Shown: positions 16,433 through 25,946, numbered from the stretch's first letter. The stretch: DNA of 64,000 nucleotides from Pseudogulbenkiania ferrooxidans 2002 (GCF_000174355.1 NZ_ACIS01000001.1:372001-436000), one strand, 5' to 3'. Notes: a model not told the origin generated them from the sequence alone. Program-made: numbers and translations.

Positions 16433-17170
16433 ATGAGTAATGGGAACGGGATGGCCCCGGGACAGGTTGTCAAGGTCCTGATCGGCGTCGTTGTCTTTCT
16501 GGTCGTGGCGATCTGGCTGCTGGCCAAGCTGGCAACCAGTGGTTTCAACGTGGATGCCGAAGTCATGACCAAGGAAGCGGTAGCCGCTCGCCTGAAACCG
16601 GTCGGCGAATCCGTCGCCAGCGACGCGCCCCCGGGCATGCGCAACGGTGAACAGGTGTTCAAGGCCATCTGTATTTCCTGTCACGGTACCGGCCTGGCCG
16701 GCTCGCCCAAGTTCGGCGACGCCGGCGCCTGGGCGCCGCGTATCGCCAAGGGCTTCGACACCCTGGTACAGCACGCGCTGGGCGGCTTCAACGCCATGCC
16801 GGCCAAGGGCGGCGCCGCCGACCTGAGCGACGACGAAGTGAAGCGCGCCGTGGCCTACATGGCCAATGCCGGCGGTGCCAAGTTCACCGAGCCGAAAGTC
16901 GGCGGCGAAGGCGGCGCGGCGCTCGACCCGAACGTGGCCGGCAAGAAGATCTTCGACAGTGTTTGTACCGCCTGCCATTCCACCGGCGCCGCCGGTGCGC
17001 CGAAGTTCGGCGATAAGGCCGCCTGGGCTCCGCGTCTGAAGCCGGGCCTGGACGAAGTGGTGAAAATCGCCACCAAGGGCCTGAACGCCATGCCGCCTAA
17101 GGGTGGTTTCACCGGCAGCGACGAAGAATTCAAGGCCGCCGTGGAATACATGGTGAACAACTCCAAGTAA
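16433..17170 (+). CDS. Membrane-anchored di-heme cytochrome c5
   Basis: A 245-residue electron carrier: an uncleaved N-terminal membrane anchor (about residues 10-32) and two homologous class I cytochrome c domains, with heme motifs CISCH and CTACH and downstream axial Met in the repeated block NAMPAKGG / NAMPPKGG. The tandem c5 arrangement with an anchor matches the di-heme c5 of Neisseria, which passes electrons from the bc1 complex to terminal oxidases or nitrite/nitric oxide reductases. That role is known for the relative and inferred here. Start at ATG 16433 with GAGG six bases upstream; the frame is open to 16358, but that part holds the promoter. Single-gene unit, ended by a strong terminator. 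Confidence 0.92.
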   Translation: MSNGNGMAPGQVVKVLIGVVVFLVVAIWLLAKLATSGFNVDAEVMTKEAVAARLKPVGESVASDAPPGMRNGEQVFKAICISCHGTGLAGSPKFGDAGAWAPRIAKGFDTLVQHALGGFNAMPAKGGAADLSDDEVKRAVAYMANAGGAKFTEPKVGGEGGAALDPNVAGKKIFDSVCTACHSTGAAGAPKFGDKAAWAPRLKPGLDEVVKIATKGLNAMPPKGGFTGSDEEFKAAVEYMVNNSK

Positions 17171-17197
17171 GCCTGCCTAGGCTTTCCAGATACCAGA

Positions 17198-17222
17198 AAC
17201 GCGCCCTCGGGCGCGTTTTTTT
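17198..17222 (+). terminator. Intrinsic terminator after cytochrome c5
   Basis: A 9-bp perfect stem (AACGCGCCC, 17198-17206, with 17209-17217) with a 2-base turn and a run of T residues. Confidence 0.9.
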
Positions 17223-17269
17223 ATGCCCTGCCGCCACGGCCCGAAACCTTCCGGCGGGCGCAAGCCGCC

Positions 17270-18073
17270 TCAGTCGCGTGGTGCCTGCTCCGACTCGGGC
17301 CAGCTCAGGCCGTGTTCCCGCAGCAGCGGCTCCAGCCAGTGGCGCAGCCGGTCGCAATGCTTTCCCTCCCAGTACAGCTTGCGGCAGCTCTGGCAGCGGT
17401 AGAAGTGGCGCTGGTAGGCGAAGACGCGCGGCGGTGTCTCGGCGGCGACGCTGGCGCGCGTCACCGCTTCGATGGCGCCGTTGCAGCGCGCGCAGCGGCT
17501 GAACAGGCGCAGCTGACGCCACAGATCGAAGCGCTCCAGTACCTCGAGCAGCTGCTCGCGCGGCATGATGGCACGCAGGAAGGCGCCGTGCGTCACGGCA
17601 TTGCGCTTCAGCAGCCCGACGTCGCGCGTGAGCAGGATGCGGTGCTCGGCCAGCGCGACCTGCGCCAGTTCCTCGTCCGGCCAGTCGTTGCGGTACAGCG
17701 TATCGAGCCCGAGCAGGCGCAGGTAGCGCGCCAGCCGGCCAAGATGGACATCGAGCACGAAGCAGGGGTGGCGTAGCGGCGCCGGGCGCAGCCGGTTCAG
17801 CTCGGCGAGGTCGAAGCGCTCGAAGGTCGGGTAGACCGCCACCCGTTCGCCGCCGTGCAGATGGTGCTGGAAATCCACCGACACACCGTCCACCAGGATC
17901 AGGTCGACCTCGGTATGCGGCACCCCCAGCGCCTGGATGCGGTCCTTGACAGTGGGGCTGCCGCTGAAGGCATGGCGAAAACTGACCTTGCGCAGAGCGG
18001 GCGGCAAAAAATCGTTCAGCTCCTCGTAGAAGCGGAATTCGCAGTGCTTGAGGGACTTCGGGGCGCGCGACAT
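17270..18073 (-). CDS. Mut7-C RNase domain protein with N-terminal ubiquitin-like fold
   Basis: A 267-residue protein. Residues about 8-85 match the Mut7-C ubiquitin-like domain (FYEELNDFLPP, YPTFERFD). About 100-255 is the Mut7-C RNase (PIN-like) domain: FVLDVHLGRLARYLRLLGLDT, a Walker-like DEEL, ILLTRDVGLLKR, then a zinc ribbon with two CxxC pairs (CARC and CQSC) and the closing YWEGKH. Proteins with this architecture are predicted ribonucleases of unknown target. Monocistronic, convergent with the cytochrome gene. Confidence 0.85.
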   Translation of the reverse strand: MSRAPKSLKHCEFRFYEELNDFLPPALRKVSFRHAFSGSPTVKDRIQALGVPHTEVDLILVDGVSVDFQHHLHGGERVAVYPTFERFDLAELNRLRPAPLRHPCFVLDVHLGRLARYLRLLGLDTLYRNDWPDEELAQVALAEHRILLTRDVGLLKRNAVTHGAFLRAIMPREQLLEVLERFDLWRQLRLFSRCARCNGAIEAVTRASVAAETPPRVFAYQRHFYRCQSCRKLYWEGKHCDRLRHWLEPLLREHGLSWPESEQAPRD

Positions 18074-18223
18074 GTATGCACTATAACCCTAGAAACAGCC
18101 GCTGTTTTGCCGTGGCGTGGCAGCGTGCCGGGAGCGCACGGCGGCCAGCGGCGAACCCGGACGATTGGCTGCGGCCAGGCGACAAGGGGCGCCAAGACCG
18201 CCAACTTGAGTGGAGTGAGCGAT

Positions 18224-18640
18224 ATGGACGTTTCATGGATTGTCGTCGCCGACAGCCGGCGCGCACGGATTTTCCAGCCCGAGGCCGGTGGGCACAAGCT
18301 GACGGAAACGGCGGAAATCAGCGCGGAGGAGGGGGAGGCCGCCGCGGGCGGCAACCATGCCGAGCCGCCGCGCGGCGGGCACCGGACCATGGTGACGCGC
18401 AGCGACCCGCAGGAGCACGATGCCGCCGCGTTCGCCCGCAAGCTGGCGAACGCCCTGACCCAGGGGCGCGCCGACGGCCGTTTCGAGCGGCTGGTGCTGG
18501 TGGCGCCGCCGCACTTCCTCGGCCAGTTGGGCGAGTGCCTGCCCAAAGAGGTCGAGCGCATGGTGGCGCTCAAGGTGTCGCAGGAACTGACCCATCTCGA
18601 TGCCGCGGCCATCCGCGAGCATCTGCCGGCGCGCTGGTGA
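18224..18640 (+). CDS. Host attachment protein family (PF10116)
   Basis: A 138-residue protein of the family named after an Agrobacterium protein required for attachment to plant cells; its biochemical function is unknown. Family features: WIVVADSRRARIF at the N-terminus, a charged glycine-rich middle with HR and DPQEHDAAAFARKLA, and a C-terminal block LVLVAPPHFLGQL plus KDLTHLDAAAIREHL-like ending (here QELTHLDAAAIREHL). The strand order suggests an eRF1-like fold seen in relatives. Start at ATG 18224 with GGAG eight bases upstream, although the frame is open much further upstream into antisense of the previous gene. Confidence 0.85.
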   Translation: MDVSWIVVADSRRARIFQPEAGGHKLTETAEISAEEGEAAAGGNHAEPPRGGHRTMVTRSDPQEHDAAAFARKLANALTQGRADGRFERLVLVAPPHFLGQLGECLPKEVERMVALKVSQELTHLDAAAIREHLPARW

Positions 18641-18661
18641 GCGCCGCTTTCATCCGGTGGC

Positions 18662-18743
18662 CGCGCTTCGCCCCGTGAGCGTCGGTGGCCTTCTGCGCGG
18701 GCGAGGCTCTGCGAGAGACTCGCTCCGCCCTGATCCTCGGGTA
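18662..18743. repeat. Diverged interspersed repeat, copy 1
   Basis: About 80 bases downstream of the host-attachment-type gene. The last 53 bases align without gaps to 25894-25946 with 41 identities by hand count, and the preceding ~28 bases also align with small gaps. No coding potential is evident. Confidence 0.45.
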
Positions 18744-18845
18744 CGCCGCGGATGCTACGGTTTCCTGGCGCCTGCGGCGGTCACGCTGTCCGGGCGGTTT
18801 CGCCCTAGCTGAAACACGTTCTCCGTCCAGGTCGATGGCGGCACG

Positions 18846-20864
18846 CTACTCGGCGCCGCCCTTGCCCTTCTTGCCTTCCAGCATCGCACTCAGGCTCGCC
18901 AGCCGCGACTTGCCTTCGCTCTTGCTGACCACCGGCTCGGCGCCCGGCTTGCCGAAGTGGCGCAGGTCGTCGCCGTTGATCTCGTCGATGAAGCGCGACG
19001 GGTCGACGAACTGCCACTCGCCGGCGCGCCTGCGCTTGACGCAGTGGGTCAGCGTCAGGCTCCTCTGGGCACGGGTGATGCCGACGTACATCAGCCGCCG
19101 CTCCTCCTCGATCATGCCGTTTTCCACCGATTCGCTGTGCGGCAGGATGCCTTCCTCGCAGCCCACCAGGAACACGTGCGGGTACTCCAGGCCCTTGGAG
19201 GCGTGCAGTGTCGACATGTGCACCGCGTCCAGCTCGCCCTCGTCGCGCCCCTCCAGCATGGTGATCAGCGCGATCAGCTGGGTCAGCTCGATCAGGTTCT
19301 TGTTGTCGGCCTCGCCCTTCCTGGCGAGCCAGGCCACCATCTCCTGCACGTTCTTCCACTTGGTCTCGGCGGCGCGCGGGCTGTCCTCGCTGTCGTACAG
19401 CCAGGTCTCGTAGCCGATCGCCTTGAGCATCTCCTGCGCCAGCTCCCCGGCCGGCTCGCGCAGCGCGCGGTACTGCAGATGGTTGATGAAGTCGCAGAAC
19501 TGCGTCAGCGGCTCCAGCTGGGCGTGCTGCACCTGCAGCCGGAAGCCTTCCTCGTACGCCGCGGCAAACAGGCTCTTCTTGCGCTCGCCGGCCCAGGCGC
19601 CGAGCTTCTCCAGCGTGCCGGCGCCGACGCCGCGCTTGGGCGTGGTCAGGGCGCGGATGAAGGCCGGGTCGTCGTCCGGGTTGGTGATCAGCCGCATGTA
19701 GGCGATCACGTCCTTGACCTCGGCCTTGTCGAAGAAGCTCTGCCCGCCGGACATCTGGTAGGGGATGCGCTGGTTGCGCAGCGCCTGCTCGAAGATGCGC
19801 GCCTGGTAGTTGCCACGGTAGAGGATGGCGTAGTCCTTGAACTCGGTGCGGCATTCGAACTTGTGCGCCAAGAGGCGCTGCACCACCACCTCGGCCTCGT
19901 GCTCCTCGTCCTTGCAGCGGATGACGTGGATCGGCTCGCCCAGGCCCAGTTCGCTCCACAGCTGTTTCTCGAACAGCTTGGGGTTGTTCGAGATCACCGA
20001 GTTGGCGGCGCGCAGGATGCGCGCGGTGGAGCGGTAGTTCTGCTCCAGCTTGATGATCTTGAGCTTGGGGAAATCCTGCTGCAACAGGCGCAGGTTCTCC
20101 ATGTTGGCGCCGCGCCAGGCGTAGATGCTCTGGTCGTCGTCGCCCACCGCGGTGAACATGCCGCGCACCCCGGTCAGCAGCTTCACCAGCTGGTACTGGC
20201 AGGTATTGGTGTCCTGGTATTCGTCGAGCAGCAGGTAGCGCAGCTTGTGCTGCCACTTCTGCAGCACCTCCTCGTTGTTGCGGAACAGCTCCACCGGCAG
20301 CCGGATCAGGTCGTCGAAGTCCATCGCCTGGTAGGCGGTGAGGGTGTCCTGGTAGGCGAGGTAGGTGGTGGCGCAGATGCGTTCCCACTCGTTTTCGGCC
20401 AACGTGAGCGCCTCCTCGGCGCTCTTGAAGTCGTTCTTCCACAGCGAGATTTGGCTTTGCACCTTGCGCACCTCGTCCTTGGCGGTGGTGCGCAGCAGAT
20501 CGGAGATGATCTTGCCGGCGTCGTAGGCGTCGAGGATCGAGAACTGTGGCTTGTAGCCCAGGTGCGGCGCCTCCTGGCGCAGGATTTGCATGCCCAGCGA
20601 GTGGAAGGTCGACACCGTCAGCCCGCGCACCTCGGCCGGCGTCATCAGCTTGGTGACGCGCTCCAGCATCTCGCGCGCCGCCTTGTTGGTGAAGGTGATG
20701 GCCGCGATGTTGCGCGCATCCATCTTCGCCTCGCGGATCAGGTGCATGATCTTGAAGGTGATCACCCGGGTCTTGCCGGAACCGGCGCCGGCCAGCACCA
20801 GCAGCGGGCCGTCGAGGTAATGGATGGCCGCGCGTTGCGGCGGATTGAGCTGGGGTGCTGACAT
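18846..20864 (-). CDS. rep: ATP-dependent DNA helicase Rep
   Basis: A 672-residue superfamily 1A 3'-5' helicase that helps replication forks past protein blocks. All motifs are present: Q-motif LNPPQRAAI, Walker A AGAGSGKT (about 25-32), Ia TFTNKAAREM, II LLLDEYQDTN, III VGDDDQSIYAWRGA, IV QNYRST, V STLHASKGLEYPHVF and VI EERRLMYVGITRAQ. The start of the protein (LNPPQ, AREM) fits Rep rather than UvrD. Start set at ATG 20864; an upstream in-frame ATG at 21005 would add 47 non-family residues and run past the divergent apaH start. The C-terminus is a short basic tail. Confidence 0.93.
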   Translation of the reverse strand: MSAPQLNPPQRAAIHYLDGPLLVLAGAGSGKTRVITFKIMHLIREAKMDARNIAAITFTNKAAREMLERVTKLMTPAEVRGLTVSTFHSLGMQILRQEAPHLGYKPQFSILDAYDAGKIISDLLRTTAKDEVRKVQSQISLWKNDFKSAEEALTLAENEWERICATTYLAYQDTLTAYQAMDFDDLIRLPVELFRNNEEVLQKWQHKLRYLLLDEYQDTNTCQYQLVKLLTGVRGMFTAVGDDDQSIYAWRGANMENLRLLQQDFPKLKIIKLEQNYRSTARILRAANSVISNNPKLFEKQLWSELGLGEPIHVIRCKDEEHEAEVVVQRLLAHKFECRTEFKDYAILYRGNYQARIFEQALRNQRIPYQMSGGQSFFDKAEVKDVIAYMRLITNPDDDPAFIRALTTPKRGVGAGTLEKLGAWAGERKKSLFAAAYEEGFRLQVQHAQLEPLTQFCDFINHLQYRALREPAGELAQEMLKAIGYETWLYDSEDSPRAAETKWKNVQEMVAWLARKGEADNKNLIELTQLIALITMLEGRDEGELDAVHMSTLHASKGLEYPHVFLVGCEEGILPHSESVENGMIEEERRLMYVGITRAQRSLTLTHCVKRRRAGEWQFVDPSRFIDEINGDDLRHFGKPGAEPVVSKSEGKSRLASLSAMLEGKKGKGGAE

Positions 20865-21003
20865 GGCGTTTCCGGTGGGAGGCGCGCGCCGGAGGGGGCG
20901 CGTCGCAAATCGGTAATGCAGGCCGGGCATTGTAGCATGCGGTATCATCGCGCTAGTGCGGACGGCCCTTTTCTGCCGGTCTGCCAATCGAGGACAATCA
21001 ACC

Positions 21004-21822
21004 ATGGCAACCTACGCAATCGGCGACATTCAGGGCTGTTTCGGCCCGTTCCAGCAACTCTTGCGCCAGATCGAATTCAACCCTGGACGCGATACGCTCT
21101 GGCTCACCGGCGACCTGGTCAATCGCGGCCCCGAGTCGCTCGAAGTGCTGCGCTGGGTGTTCCGCCACAGCGACAAGGTGCAGATCGTGCTGGGCAACCA
21201 CGACCTGCACCTGCTGGCGGTGGCCGAGGGCTTTGGCAAGGTGCGCTCCGACGACACCCTGCTCGACATCCTCAACGCCGGCGACGGCAAGCTGCTGCTC
21301 GACTGGCTGCGCTGCCAGCCGCTGATGATCGAACAGCAGGGCTACGCCATGGTGCACGCCGGCTTGCTGCCGGAATGGACCGTCGATCGTGCCATGGGGT
21401 TGGCCGAAGAAGTGGAAGACTGCCTGTCCGGGCCGCGTTACCGCGACTTCCTGTCGCGTCTCTACGGCAACAAGCCGACGCGCTGGAGCGACGAGCTCAA
21501 GGGCATCGAGCGCCTGCGGCTGGTGGTCAACGCCATGACGCGCATGCGCCTGGTGACGCGCGACGGCGAGCTGGACCTGGCGTTCAAGGGCGAACTCGAC
21601 AAGGCGCCCGCCAACCTGCTGCCGTGGTTCGACGCGCCGGGGCGGCGCAGCGCCGGCACCCCGATCATCTGCGGGCACTGGTCGGCGCTCGGCCTCTACG
21701 TCACCGAAGACATCCTCTCCATCGACACCGGCTGCCTGTGGGGCGGCAGCCTTACCGCGCTCAGGCTGGAGGATCGGCAGGTGTTCTCGCTGCCGTGTCC
21801 GGCCGAGCAGGCGTTATCCTGA
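21004..21822 (+). CDS. apaH: Symmetrical bis(5'-nucleosyl)-tetraphosphatase
   Basis: A 272-residue metallophosphatase that hydrolyses Ap4A to two ADP and can remove Np4 caps from RNA. Calcineurin-like motifs: GDIQG at residues 7-11, GDLVNRGP, GNHDLH, and a late GHW plus DTGCLWGG. Start at ATG 21004 preceded by GAGGA. Divergent from rep. Its last 62 bases overlap tail-to-tail with the acyltransferase gene on the other strand. Confidence 0.95.
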   Translation: MATYAIGDIQGCFGPFQQLLRQIEFNPGRDTLWLTGDLVNRGPESLEVLRWVFRHSDKVQIVLGNHDLHLLAVAEGFGKVRSDDTLLDILNAGDGKLLLDWLRCQPLMIEQQGYAMVHAGLLPEWTVDRAMGLAEEVEDCLSGPRYRDFLSRLYGNKPTRWSDELKGIERLRLVVNAMTRMRLVTRDGELDLAFKGELDKAPANLLPWFDAPGRRSAGTPIICGHWSALGLYVTEDILSIDTGCLWGGSLTALRLEDRQVFSLPCPAEQALS

Positions 21823-22630
21823 GCCCACGCACGATCTCGTCGCGTGCCGCCTCGGCCAGCTCGAAGCGGGTCGGCTCGCGGCTGGTGCCGGCGGCGCTGA
21901 TGCGGCTGCCGTAACGCAGCTCCACCCGCATCGCCGGGGTGGCCAGGATGCTGCGCAGGCTTTCCATGAAGGTGGTGTCGCCGGCGTAGGCGGCGGCGGT
22001 GCACGGCGTGTCGTGCGGCGTGCGGTAGCTCAGCGCCACCGGCTGCACCGTGCCGCGCGACTGGCGCACCGATTCGAACAGCGAGGCCTTGAACGGCAGC
22101 AGCACGCTGCCGTCCGAGGTGGTCGCCTCGGGAAACACCGCCATGCAGCCGCCGTTCTCCAGCGCCCGCGCCAGGTGCTGGTTGACGCGGCTGGCATCGC
22201 GCCGGTTGTTGCGGTCGATGAACACCGTGCCGGCGCTGGCCACCAGCCAGCCCGCCACCGGCCAGCGCTGGATCTCCCGCTTGGCGACGAAGCGCGACAC
22301 CGTCGAGCTGTTCAGCACGAAGATATCCAGCCACGACACGTGGTTGGCCACCAGCAAGGTGTTGTTCGGGTAGAACCCGGGCGAGTCGCCGGACACCTCC
22401 ACCGTCACCCCCAGAATCTGCAACAGCTTGCGCGACCAGCGCTGCGTCACCACGGCGCGTTCGGCGTAGGCCAGGCGCGGGAAGCGGGTGGCGACGATGA
22501 TCAGGCCGATGGCGATGTGCCATCCCATGCGGGCCAGACGGAAACAGCGGGTGGGCAGCGAAGTAGGGCGGGTCGGGCGCATCGGCAACGGCGAGGATGG
22601 GGAAGGAAGGCGATGCTCCGACTCTACCAT
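21761..22630 (-). CDS. Lysophospholipid acyltransferase (PlsC family)
   Basis: An acyltransferase of the 1-acyl-glycerol-3-phosphate type, about 289 residues. Motifs: NHVSWLD (HX4D catalytic pair), [19 protein letters not shown] and PVAL. One N-terminal membrane helix ([16 protein letters not shown]). The chosen start, ATG 22630, overlaps the mutM stop codon, so translation may be coupled; ATG 22582 is an equally sensible start nearer to the conserved part, and neither has a clear ribosome site. The lysophospholipid acceptor is not determined. The 3' end overlaps that of apaH. Confidence 0.85.
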   Translation of the reverse strand: MVESEHRLPSPSSPLPMRPTRPTSLPTRCFRLARMGWHIAIGLIIVATRFPRLAYAERAVVTQRWSRKLLQILGVTVEVSGDSPGFYPNNTLLVANHVSWLDIFVLNSSTVSRFVAKREIQRWPVAGWLVASAGTVFIDRNNRRDASRVNQHLARALENGGCMAVFPEATTSDGSVLLPFKASLFESVRQSRGTVQPVALSYRTPHDTPCTAAAYAGDTTFMESLRSILATPAMRVELRYGSRISAAGTSREPTRFELAEAARDEIVRGLRITPARPDTAARTPADPPA

Positions 22631-23442
22631 GGCTGGCAATGCGGACAGTAGTAGGAACTCCGCTGCCCCTGGCGAATCTGACGTATCAATGAGCCGCAGG
22701 TGTGGCAGGGCTCCTCGGCGCGACCGTACACCGCGTAGGTCTGCTGGAAGTAACCGGGCTTGCCGCTGGCACCGACGAAGTCGCGCAGCGTGCTGCCGCC
22801 GGCCTCGATGGCGCGTGCCAGGATGCTCTTGATGGCCGCGGCCAGGCGCTCGCAGTCGGCATGGGTCAGGCGGCGTGCGGCACGTCCCGGACGGATGCCG
22901 GCCTGGAACAGGGACTCGTTGGCGTAGATGTTACCCACCCCCACCACCACATGATTGTCCATCAGCAACTGCTTGATCGACGTCGTGCGCCCGCGGCTGG
23001 CGCGGTACAGCGTGTCGGCGTCGAACGCGTCGCCGAGCGGCTCCGGTCCCAGCGCCGCCAGCAGCGGGTGGAACTCCACCGGCCCGATGTGCCACAGCAT
23101 GGCGCCGAAGCGGCGCGGGTCGCGATAGCGCAGCGCGGTGCGCCCGTCCAGGATGAGATCGATATGGTCGTGTTTTTGCGGCGGCGTGTCGGCCGCCACC
23201 AGCCGCAGGCTGCCGGACATGCCAAGATGCACCAGCAGCGTGCCGCTGGCGAACTCCAGCAGCAGGTATTTGGCGCGGCGGCGCACCGCCAGTACCGGCA
23301 GGCCGCTGAGGGTCGCGGCCAGTGCCGGTGGCACCGGCCAGCGCAGGCGTCCCTCTCGTACCACGACGTCGGTGATGGTGGCGCCGGTGAGGTGTGGCTC
23401 GACCCCGCGCCGGGTGGTTTCCACTTCAGGTAATTCTGGCAT
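22624..23442 (-). CDS. mutM: Formamidopyrimidine-DNA glycosylase
   Basis: A 272-residue base-excision enzyme removing 8-oxoguanine. N-terminal PELPEVE (catalytic Pro after Met removal, and Glu), conserved Lys in the beta-hairpin (RRAKYLL), the helix-two-turn-helix segment [11 protein letters not shown], the [13 protein letters not shown] loop and a C-terminal zinc finger (CHTC...CPHC). Complete length for the family. Confidence 0.96.
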   Translation of the reverse strand: MPELPEVETTRRGVEPHLTGATITDVVVREGRLRWPVPPALAATLSGLPVLAVRRRAKYLLLEFASGTLLVHLGMSGSLRLVAADTPPQKHDHIDLILDGRTALRYRDPRRFGAMLWHIGPVEFHPLLAALGPEPLGDAFDADTLYRASRGRTTSIKQLLMDNHVVVGVGNIYANESLFQAGIRPGRAARRLTHADCERLAAAIKSILARAIEAGGSTLRDFVGASGKPGYFQQTYAVYGRAEEPCHTCGSLIRQIRQGQRSSYYCPHCQPW

Positions 23443-23516
23443 GTTATTCCACGCTCCACGGCCATCAATAATATCAATGAGCGTGGTATTCTACGCTTTC
23501 GCCGGGTCAAGATTCC

Positions 23517-25304
23517 ATGCACATGAAACCGTTAAACCGAACCCTTCCCCTCCTCCTGGTGCTGCTGCTGTCCGCCTGCGCGGTGACTCGTCCGCCTGAA
23601 CGCAGCGCGGCGCCGGCCACCCCCCAGGCGGAGGCGACGGACAACGCGCCCGACGACGACGGTGCCGACGCCGCCAAGGCCGAAGCCACCGCGGCCGACG
23701 CCAGGCTGCCCAAGGTCGAACTCGACAGCCACATCCTGTTTGGCGTGCTGGCCGGCGAGATCGCCGCCCAGCGCGGCGCGGCGGGGGCGTCGGCGGTCAC
23801 CTATCTCGACCTCGCACGGCAGACCCGCGACCCGCGCCTGGCGCAGCGTGCCGCCGAGTTCGCTCTGTTTTCCGGCCAGCTCAAGGTCGCCTCCGAGGCG
23901 CTGACGCTGTGGGTCGAGCTCGACCCCGACTCCGACATCGCGCGCGAACAGCTGCTGATCACCCTGCTGCGCTCCGGCAAGCTGGCCGAAAGCCGGCCCC
24001 TGGTGGAAGAGCTGCTCAAGCGCGAGCCGGCACGCGCCGGCGCCGTTTTCGTGCAGCTGGCGCGGCTCACCGCGCTGCAGGGCGACAAGCAGGGGGCCTA
24101 CCAGCTGATCCAGCAACTGGCGGAGCGTTACCCCGATCTGCCGGAAGCACGCTTCGCGGTGCTCGCGGTGGCGGCGGAGGTCGGCAACGAGAGCGTAGCC
24201 GAGCAGGAGCTCGACCGCCTGGCGCGCATCGCCCCCAAATGGGATCTGCCGGTGGCCTGGCAGACCGACAGGCTGCGCCGCAGCGACCTCAACGCCGCAA
24301 TCGCTTTCCTGAAAAAAGAGCTGGACCGGCGCCCCGACGCCGGTCTGGAGCTGAAAATGGCGTATCCGCGCCTGCTGGTCGGCGCCAAGCGTTTCGACGA
24401 AGCGCGCCGCGCCTTCGAGGCACTGCTCCAGACCCAGCCCAAGAATGCCGAGTTGCTGTACGGTGCCGGCCTGCTGGCGTTGCAGCAGCGCGACCTGCCC
24501 GTGGCCAAGCGGCACCTGGAAGCGGCGCTGGCGGAAAAGCACCCCGAAAGCGACTTCATCCGTTACACCCTCGGCCAGTTGGCCGAAGAGCAGGACGACG
24601 TACCCGGCGCCCGGCGCTGGTACGAAGCGGTGGGGCAGGGCGCGCAATACCTGCCGGCGCAGGGGCGTCTGGCCGAGCTGGACGCCGCCGCCGGCAACCC
24701 CGACGTCGGCATCGCCCGACTGCAGAAGCTCGAGATCGGCGGCACGGGCCGCGTCCAGGTGGTGCTGGCGCAGTCGCAGATCGCCCGTGAGGCCAAGCGT
24801 TACGACCTGGCGCACGCCCTGTTGAGCCAGGCGTTGCAAGAAGCCCCGGGCACCCCGGAGCTGCTCTATGAACGGGCGCTGGTGGCCGATCTGATGGGCA
24901 ACGTCGACGGCGCCGAGAGCGACCTGCGTGCCTATCTCAAGGAAAAGCCCGACGACCCGCAGGGACTCAACGCCCTCGGCTACACGCTGGCCAACCGCAC
25001 CACGCGCTATCAGGAAGCCTTGGGCCTGATCCAGAAAGCCCTGCAGGCCGAGCCGGACAACCCGATGGTGCTGGACAGCATGGGCTGGGTGTTGTTCAAG
25101 CTGGGCCGTCTCGAGCCGGCGCGCGAGCACCTCGAGCGTGCCTTCGCGGTGTCGCCGGACGCCGAGATCGCGGCGCATTATGGCGAGGTGCTGTGGCAGC
25201 TCAACCGCCGCGACGAAGCGCGCGCGGTGTGGCAGAAGGCCACCGGTAGCGAATCCGGCCTGGAAATGCTGAAGAACACCGTGCACCGCCTGGAGCAGCC
25301 ATGA
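23517..25304 (+). CDS. TPR-repeat lipoprotein upstream of lolB
   Basis: A 595-residue lipoprotein (signal peptide, lipobox LLLSAC) made of tetratricopeptide repeats from about residue 75 to the end; near the C-terminus the repeats read ...LNALGYTLANRTTRYQEALGLIQKAL. The low-complexity Ala/Glu stretch after the lipobox is a spacer. Function unknown; relatives sit before lolB in many betaproteobacteria and may assist outer-membrane biogenesis. The stop overlaps the lolB start by four bases (ATGA), a sign of coupled translation. ATG 23523 is an alternative start two codons in. Confidence 0.88.
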   Translation: MHMKPLNRTLPLLLVLLLSACAVTRPPERSAAPATPQAEATDNAPDDDGADAAKAEATAADARLPKVELDSHILFGVLAGEIAAQRGAAGASAVTYLDLARQTRDPRLAQRAAEFALFSGQLKVASEALTLWVELDPDSDIAREQLLITLLRSGKLAESRPLVEELLKREPARAGAVFVQLARLTALQGDKQGAYQLIQQLAERYPDLPEARFAVLAVAAEVGNESVAEQELDRLARIAPKWDLPVAWQTDRLRRSDLNAAIAFLKKELDRRPDAGLELKMAYPRLLVGAKRFDEARRAFEALLQTQPKNAELLYGAGLLALQQRDLPVAKRHLEAALAEKHPESDFIRYTLGQLAEEQDDVPGARRWYEAVGQGAQYLPAQGRLAELDAAAGNPDVGIARLQKLEIGGTGRVQVVLAQSQIAREAKRYDLAHALLSQALQEAPGTPELLYERALVADLMGNVDGAESDLRAYLKEKPDDPQGLNALGYTLANRTTRYQEALGLIQKALQAEPDNPMVLDSMGWVLFKLGRLEPAREHLERAFAVSPDAEIAAHYGEVLWQLNRRDEARAVWQKATGSESGLEMLKNTVHRLEQP

Positions 25305-25846
25305 GCCGCTGGCTGGCACTGGGCCTGTGCGGCCTGCTCTTGACCGGCTGCGCCACGCGCGACGTCGCGTTCCGGCCGCAAGCCGAGGCGACCCGGCCGC
25401 GCGATACCCCGTTTTCGATCTCCGGCCGGCTGTCGGTCAAGGCCGACGGCAAGGGGCAGGTCGCCAACTTCGACTGGAATCACGATGCCGTGCGCGACCA
25501 GCTGTCGATCAACAGCCCGATCGGCTCGACCGTGGCGCGCGTCGAGCGCGACGAGAACGGCGTGACGCTGCAGGCCGACGGCAAGACCTACCAGGCGGCG
25601 GACGTGGAAAGCCTGACACAAGAGGCGCTGGGCTGGCCCTTGCCGCTCTCCAACCTCGCCTGGTGGATTCGCGGCCAGGCGGCGCCGGACTGGCCGCAGA
25701 ACGTCTCCGCTGACGGTGTGCTGCACCAGCAGGGCTGGTCCATCCGTTTCGTCAGCGACGCCGATCAGCCCGGCCCGTACCCGAAGCGGGTCGAAATGGA
25801 GCGCGACCGGCTGTCGATCCGCCTGGTCGTGCACGCCTGGCGCTGA
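25301..25846 (+). CDS. lolB: Outer-membrane lipoprotein receptor LolB
   Basis: A 181-residue outer-membrane lipoprotein that accepts lipoproteins from LolA and inserts them. The signal peptide ends in LLTGC; then come FSISGRLSVK, ANFDWNH, INSPIGSTVARVE, LGWPLPLSNLAWWIRG (the protruding hydrophobic region) and a C-terminal strand. Length and order are typical. Follows the TPR lipoprotein with a 4-base overlap. Confidence 0.92.
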   Translation: MSRWLALGLCGLLLTGCATRDVAFRPQAEATRPRDTPFSISGRLSVKADGKGQVANFDWNHDAVRDQLSINSPIGSTVARVERDENGVTLQADGKTYQAADVESLTQEALGWPLPLSNLAWWIRGQAAPDWPQNVSADGVLHQQGWSIRFVSDADQPGPYPKRVEMERDRLSIRLVVHAWR

Positions 25847-25866
25847 GGATCGCTCCATGGTCTTGT

Positions 25867-25946
25867 CGCGTACTCCCCGGGGCTTAGGTGCCGCTCTGCG
25901 CGGGCGCGGCTCCGGTGGCGATTCGCGCCGCCATGATCTTCCGGTA
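25867..25946. repeat. Diverged interspersed repeat, copy 2
   Basis: Partner of the repeat at 18662-18743, again just downstream of a gene (lolB). It is followed by a 16-base perfect palindrome (25980-25995) and by GAACCGGTTCTGAG near 26014, which resembles the right end of the MITE-like element at 8365-8385. Confidence 0.45.

Noticed and set aside
18957..20861. Plus-strand frame opposite rep
   Set aside because: rep shows all helicase motifs on the other strand; this one shows none.
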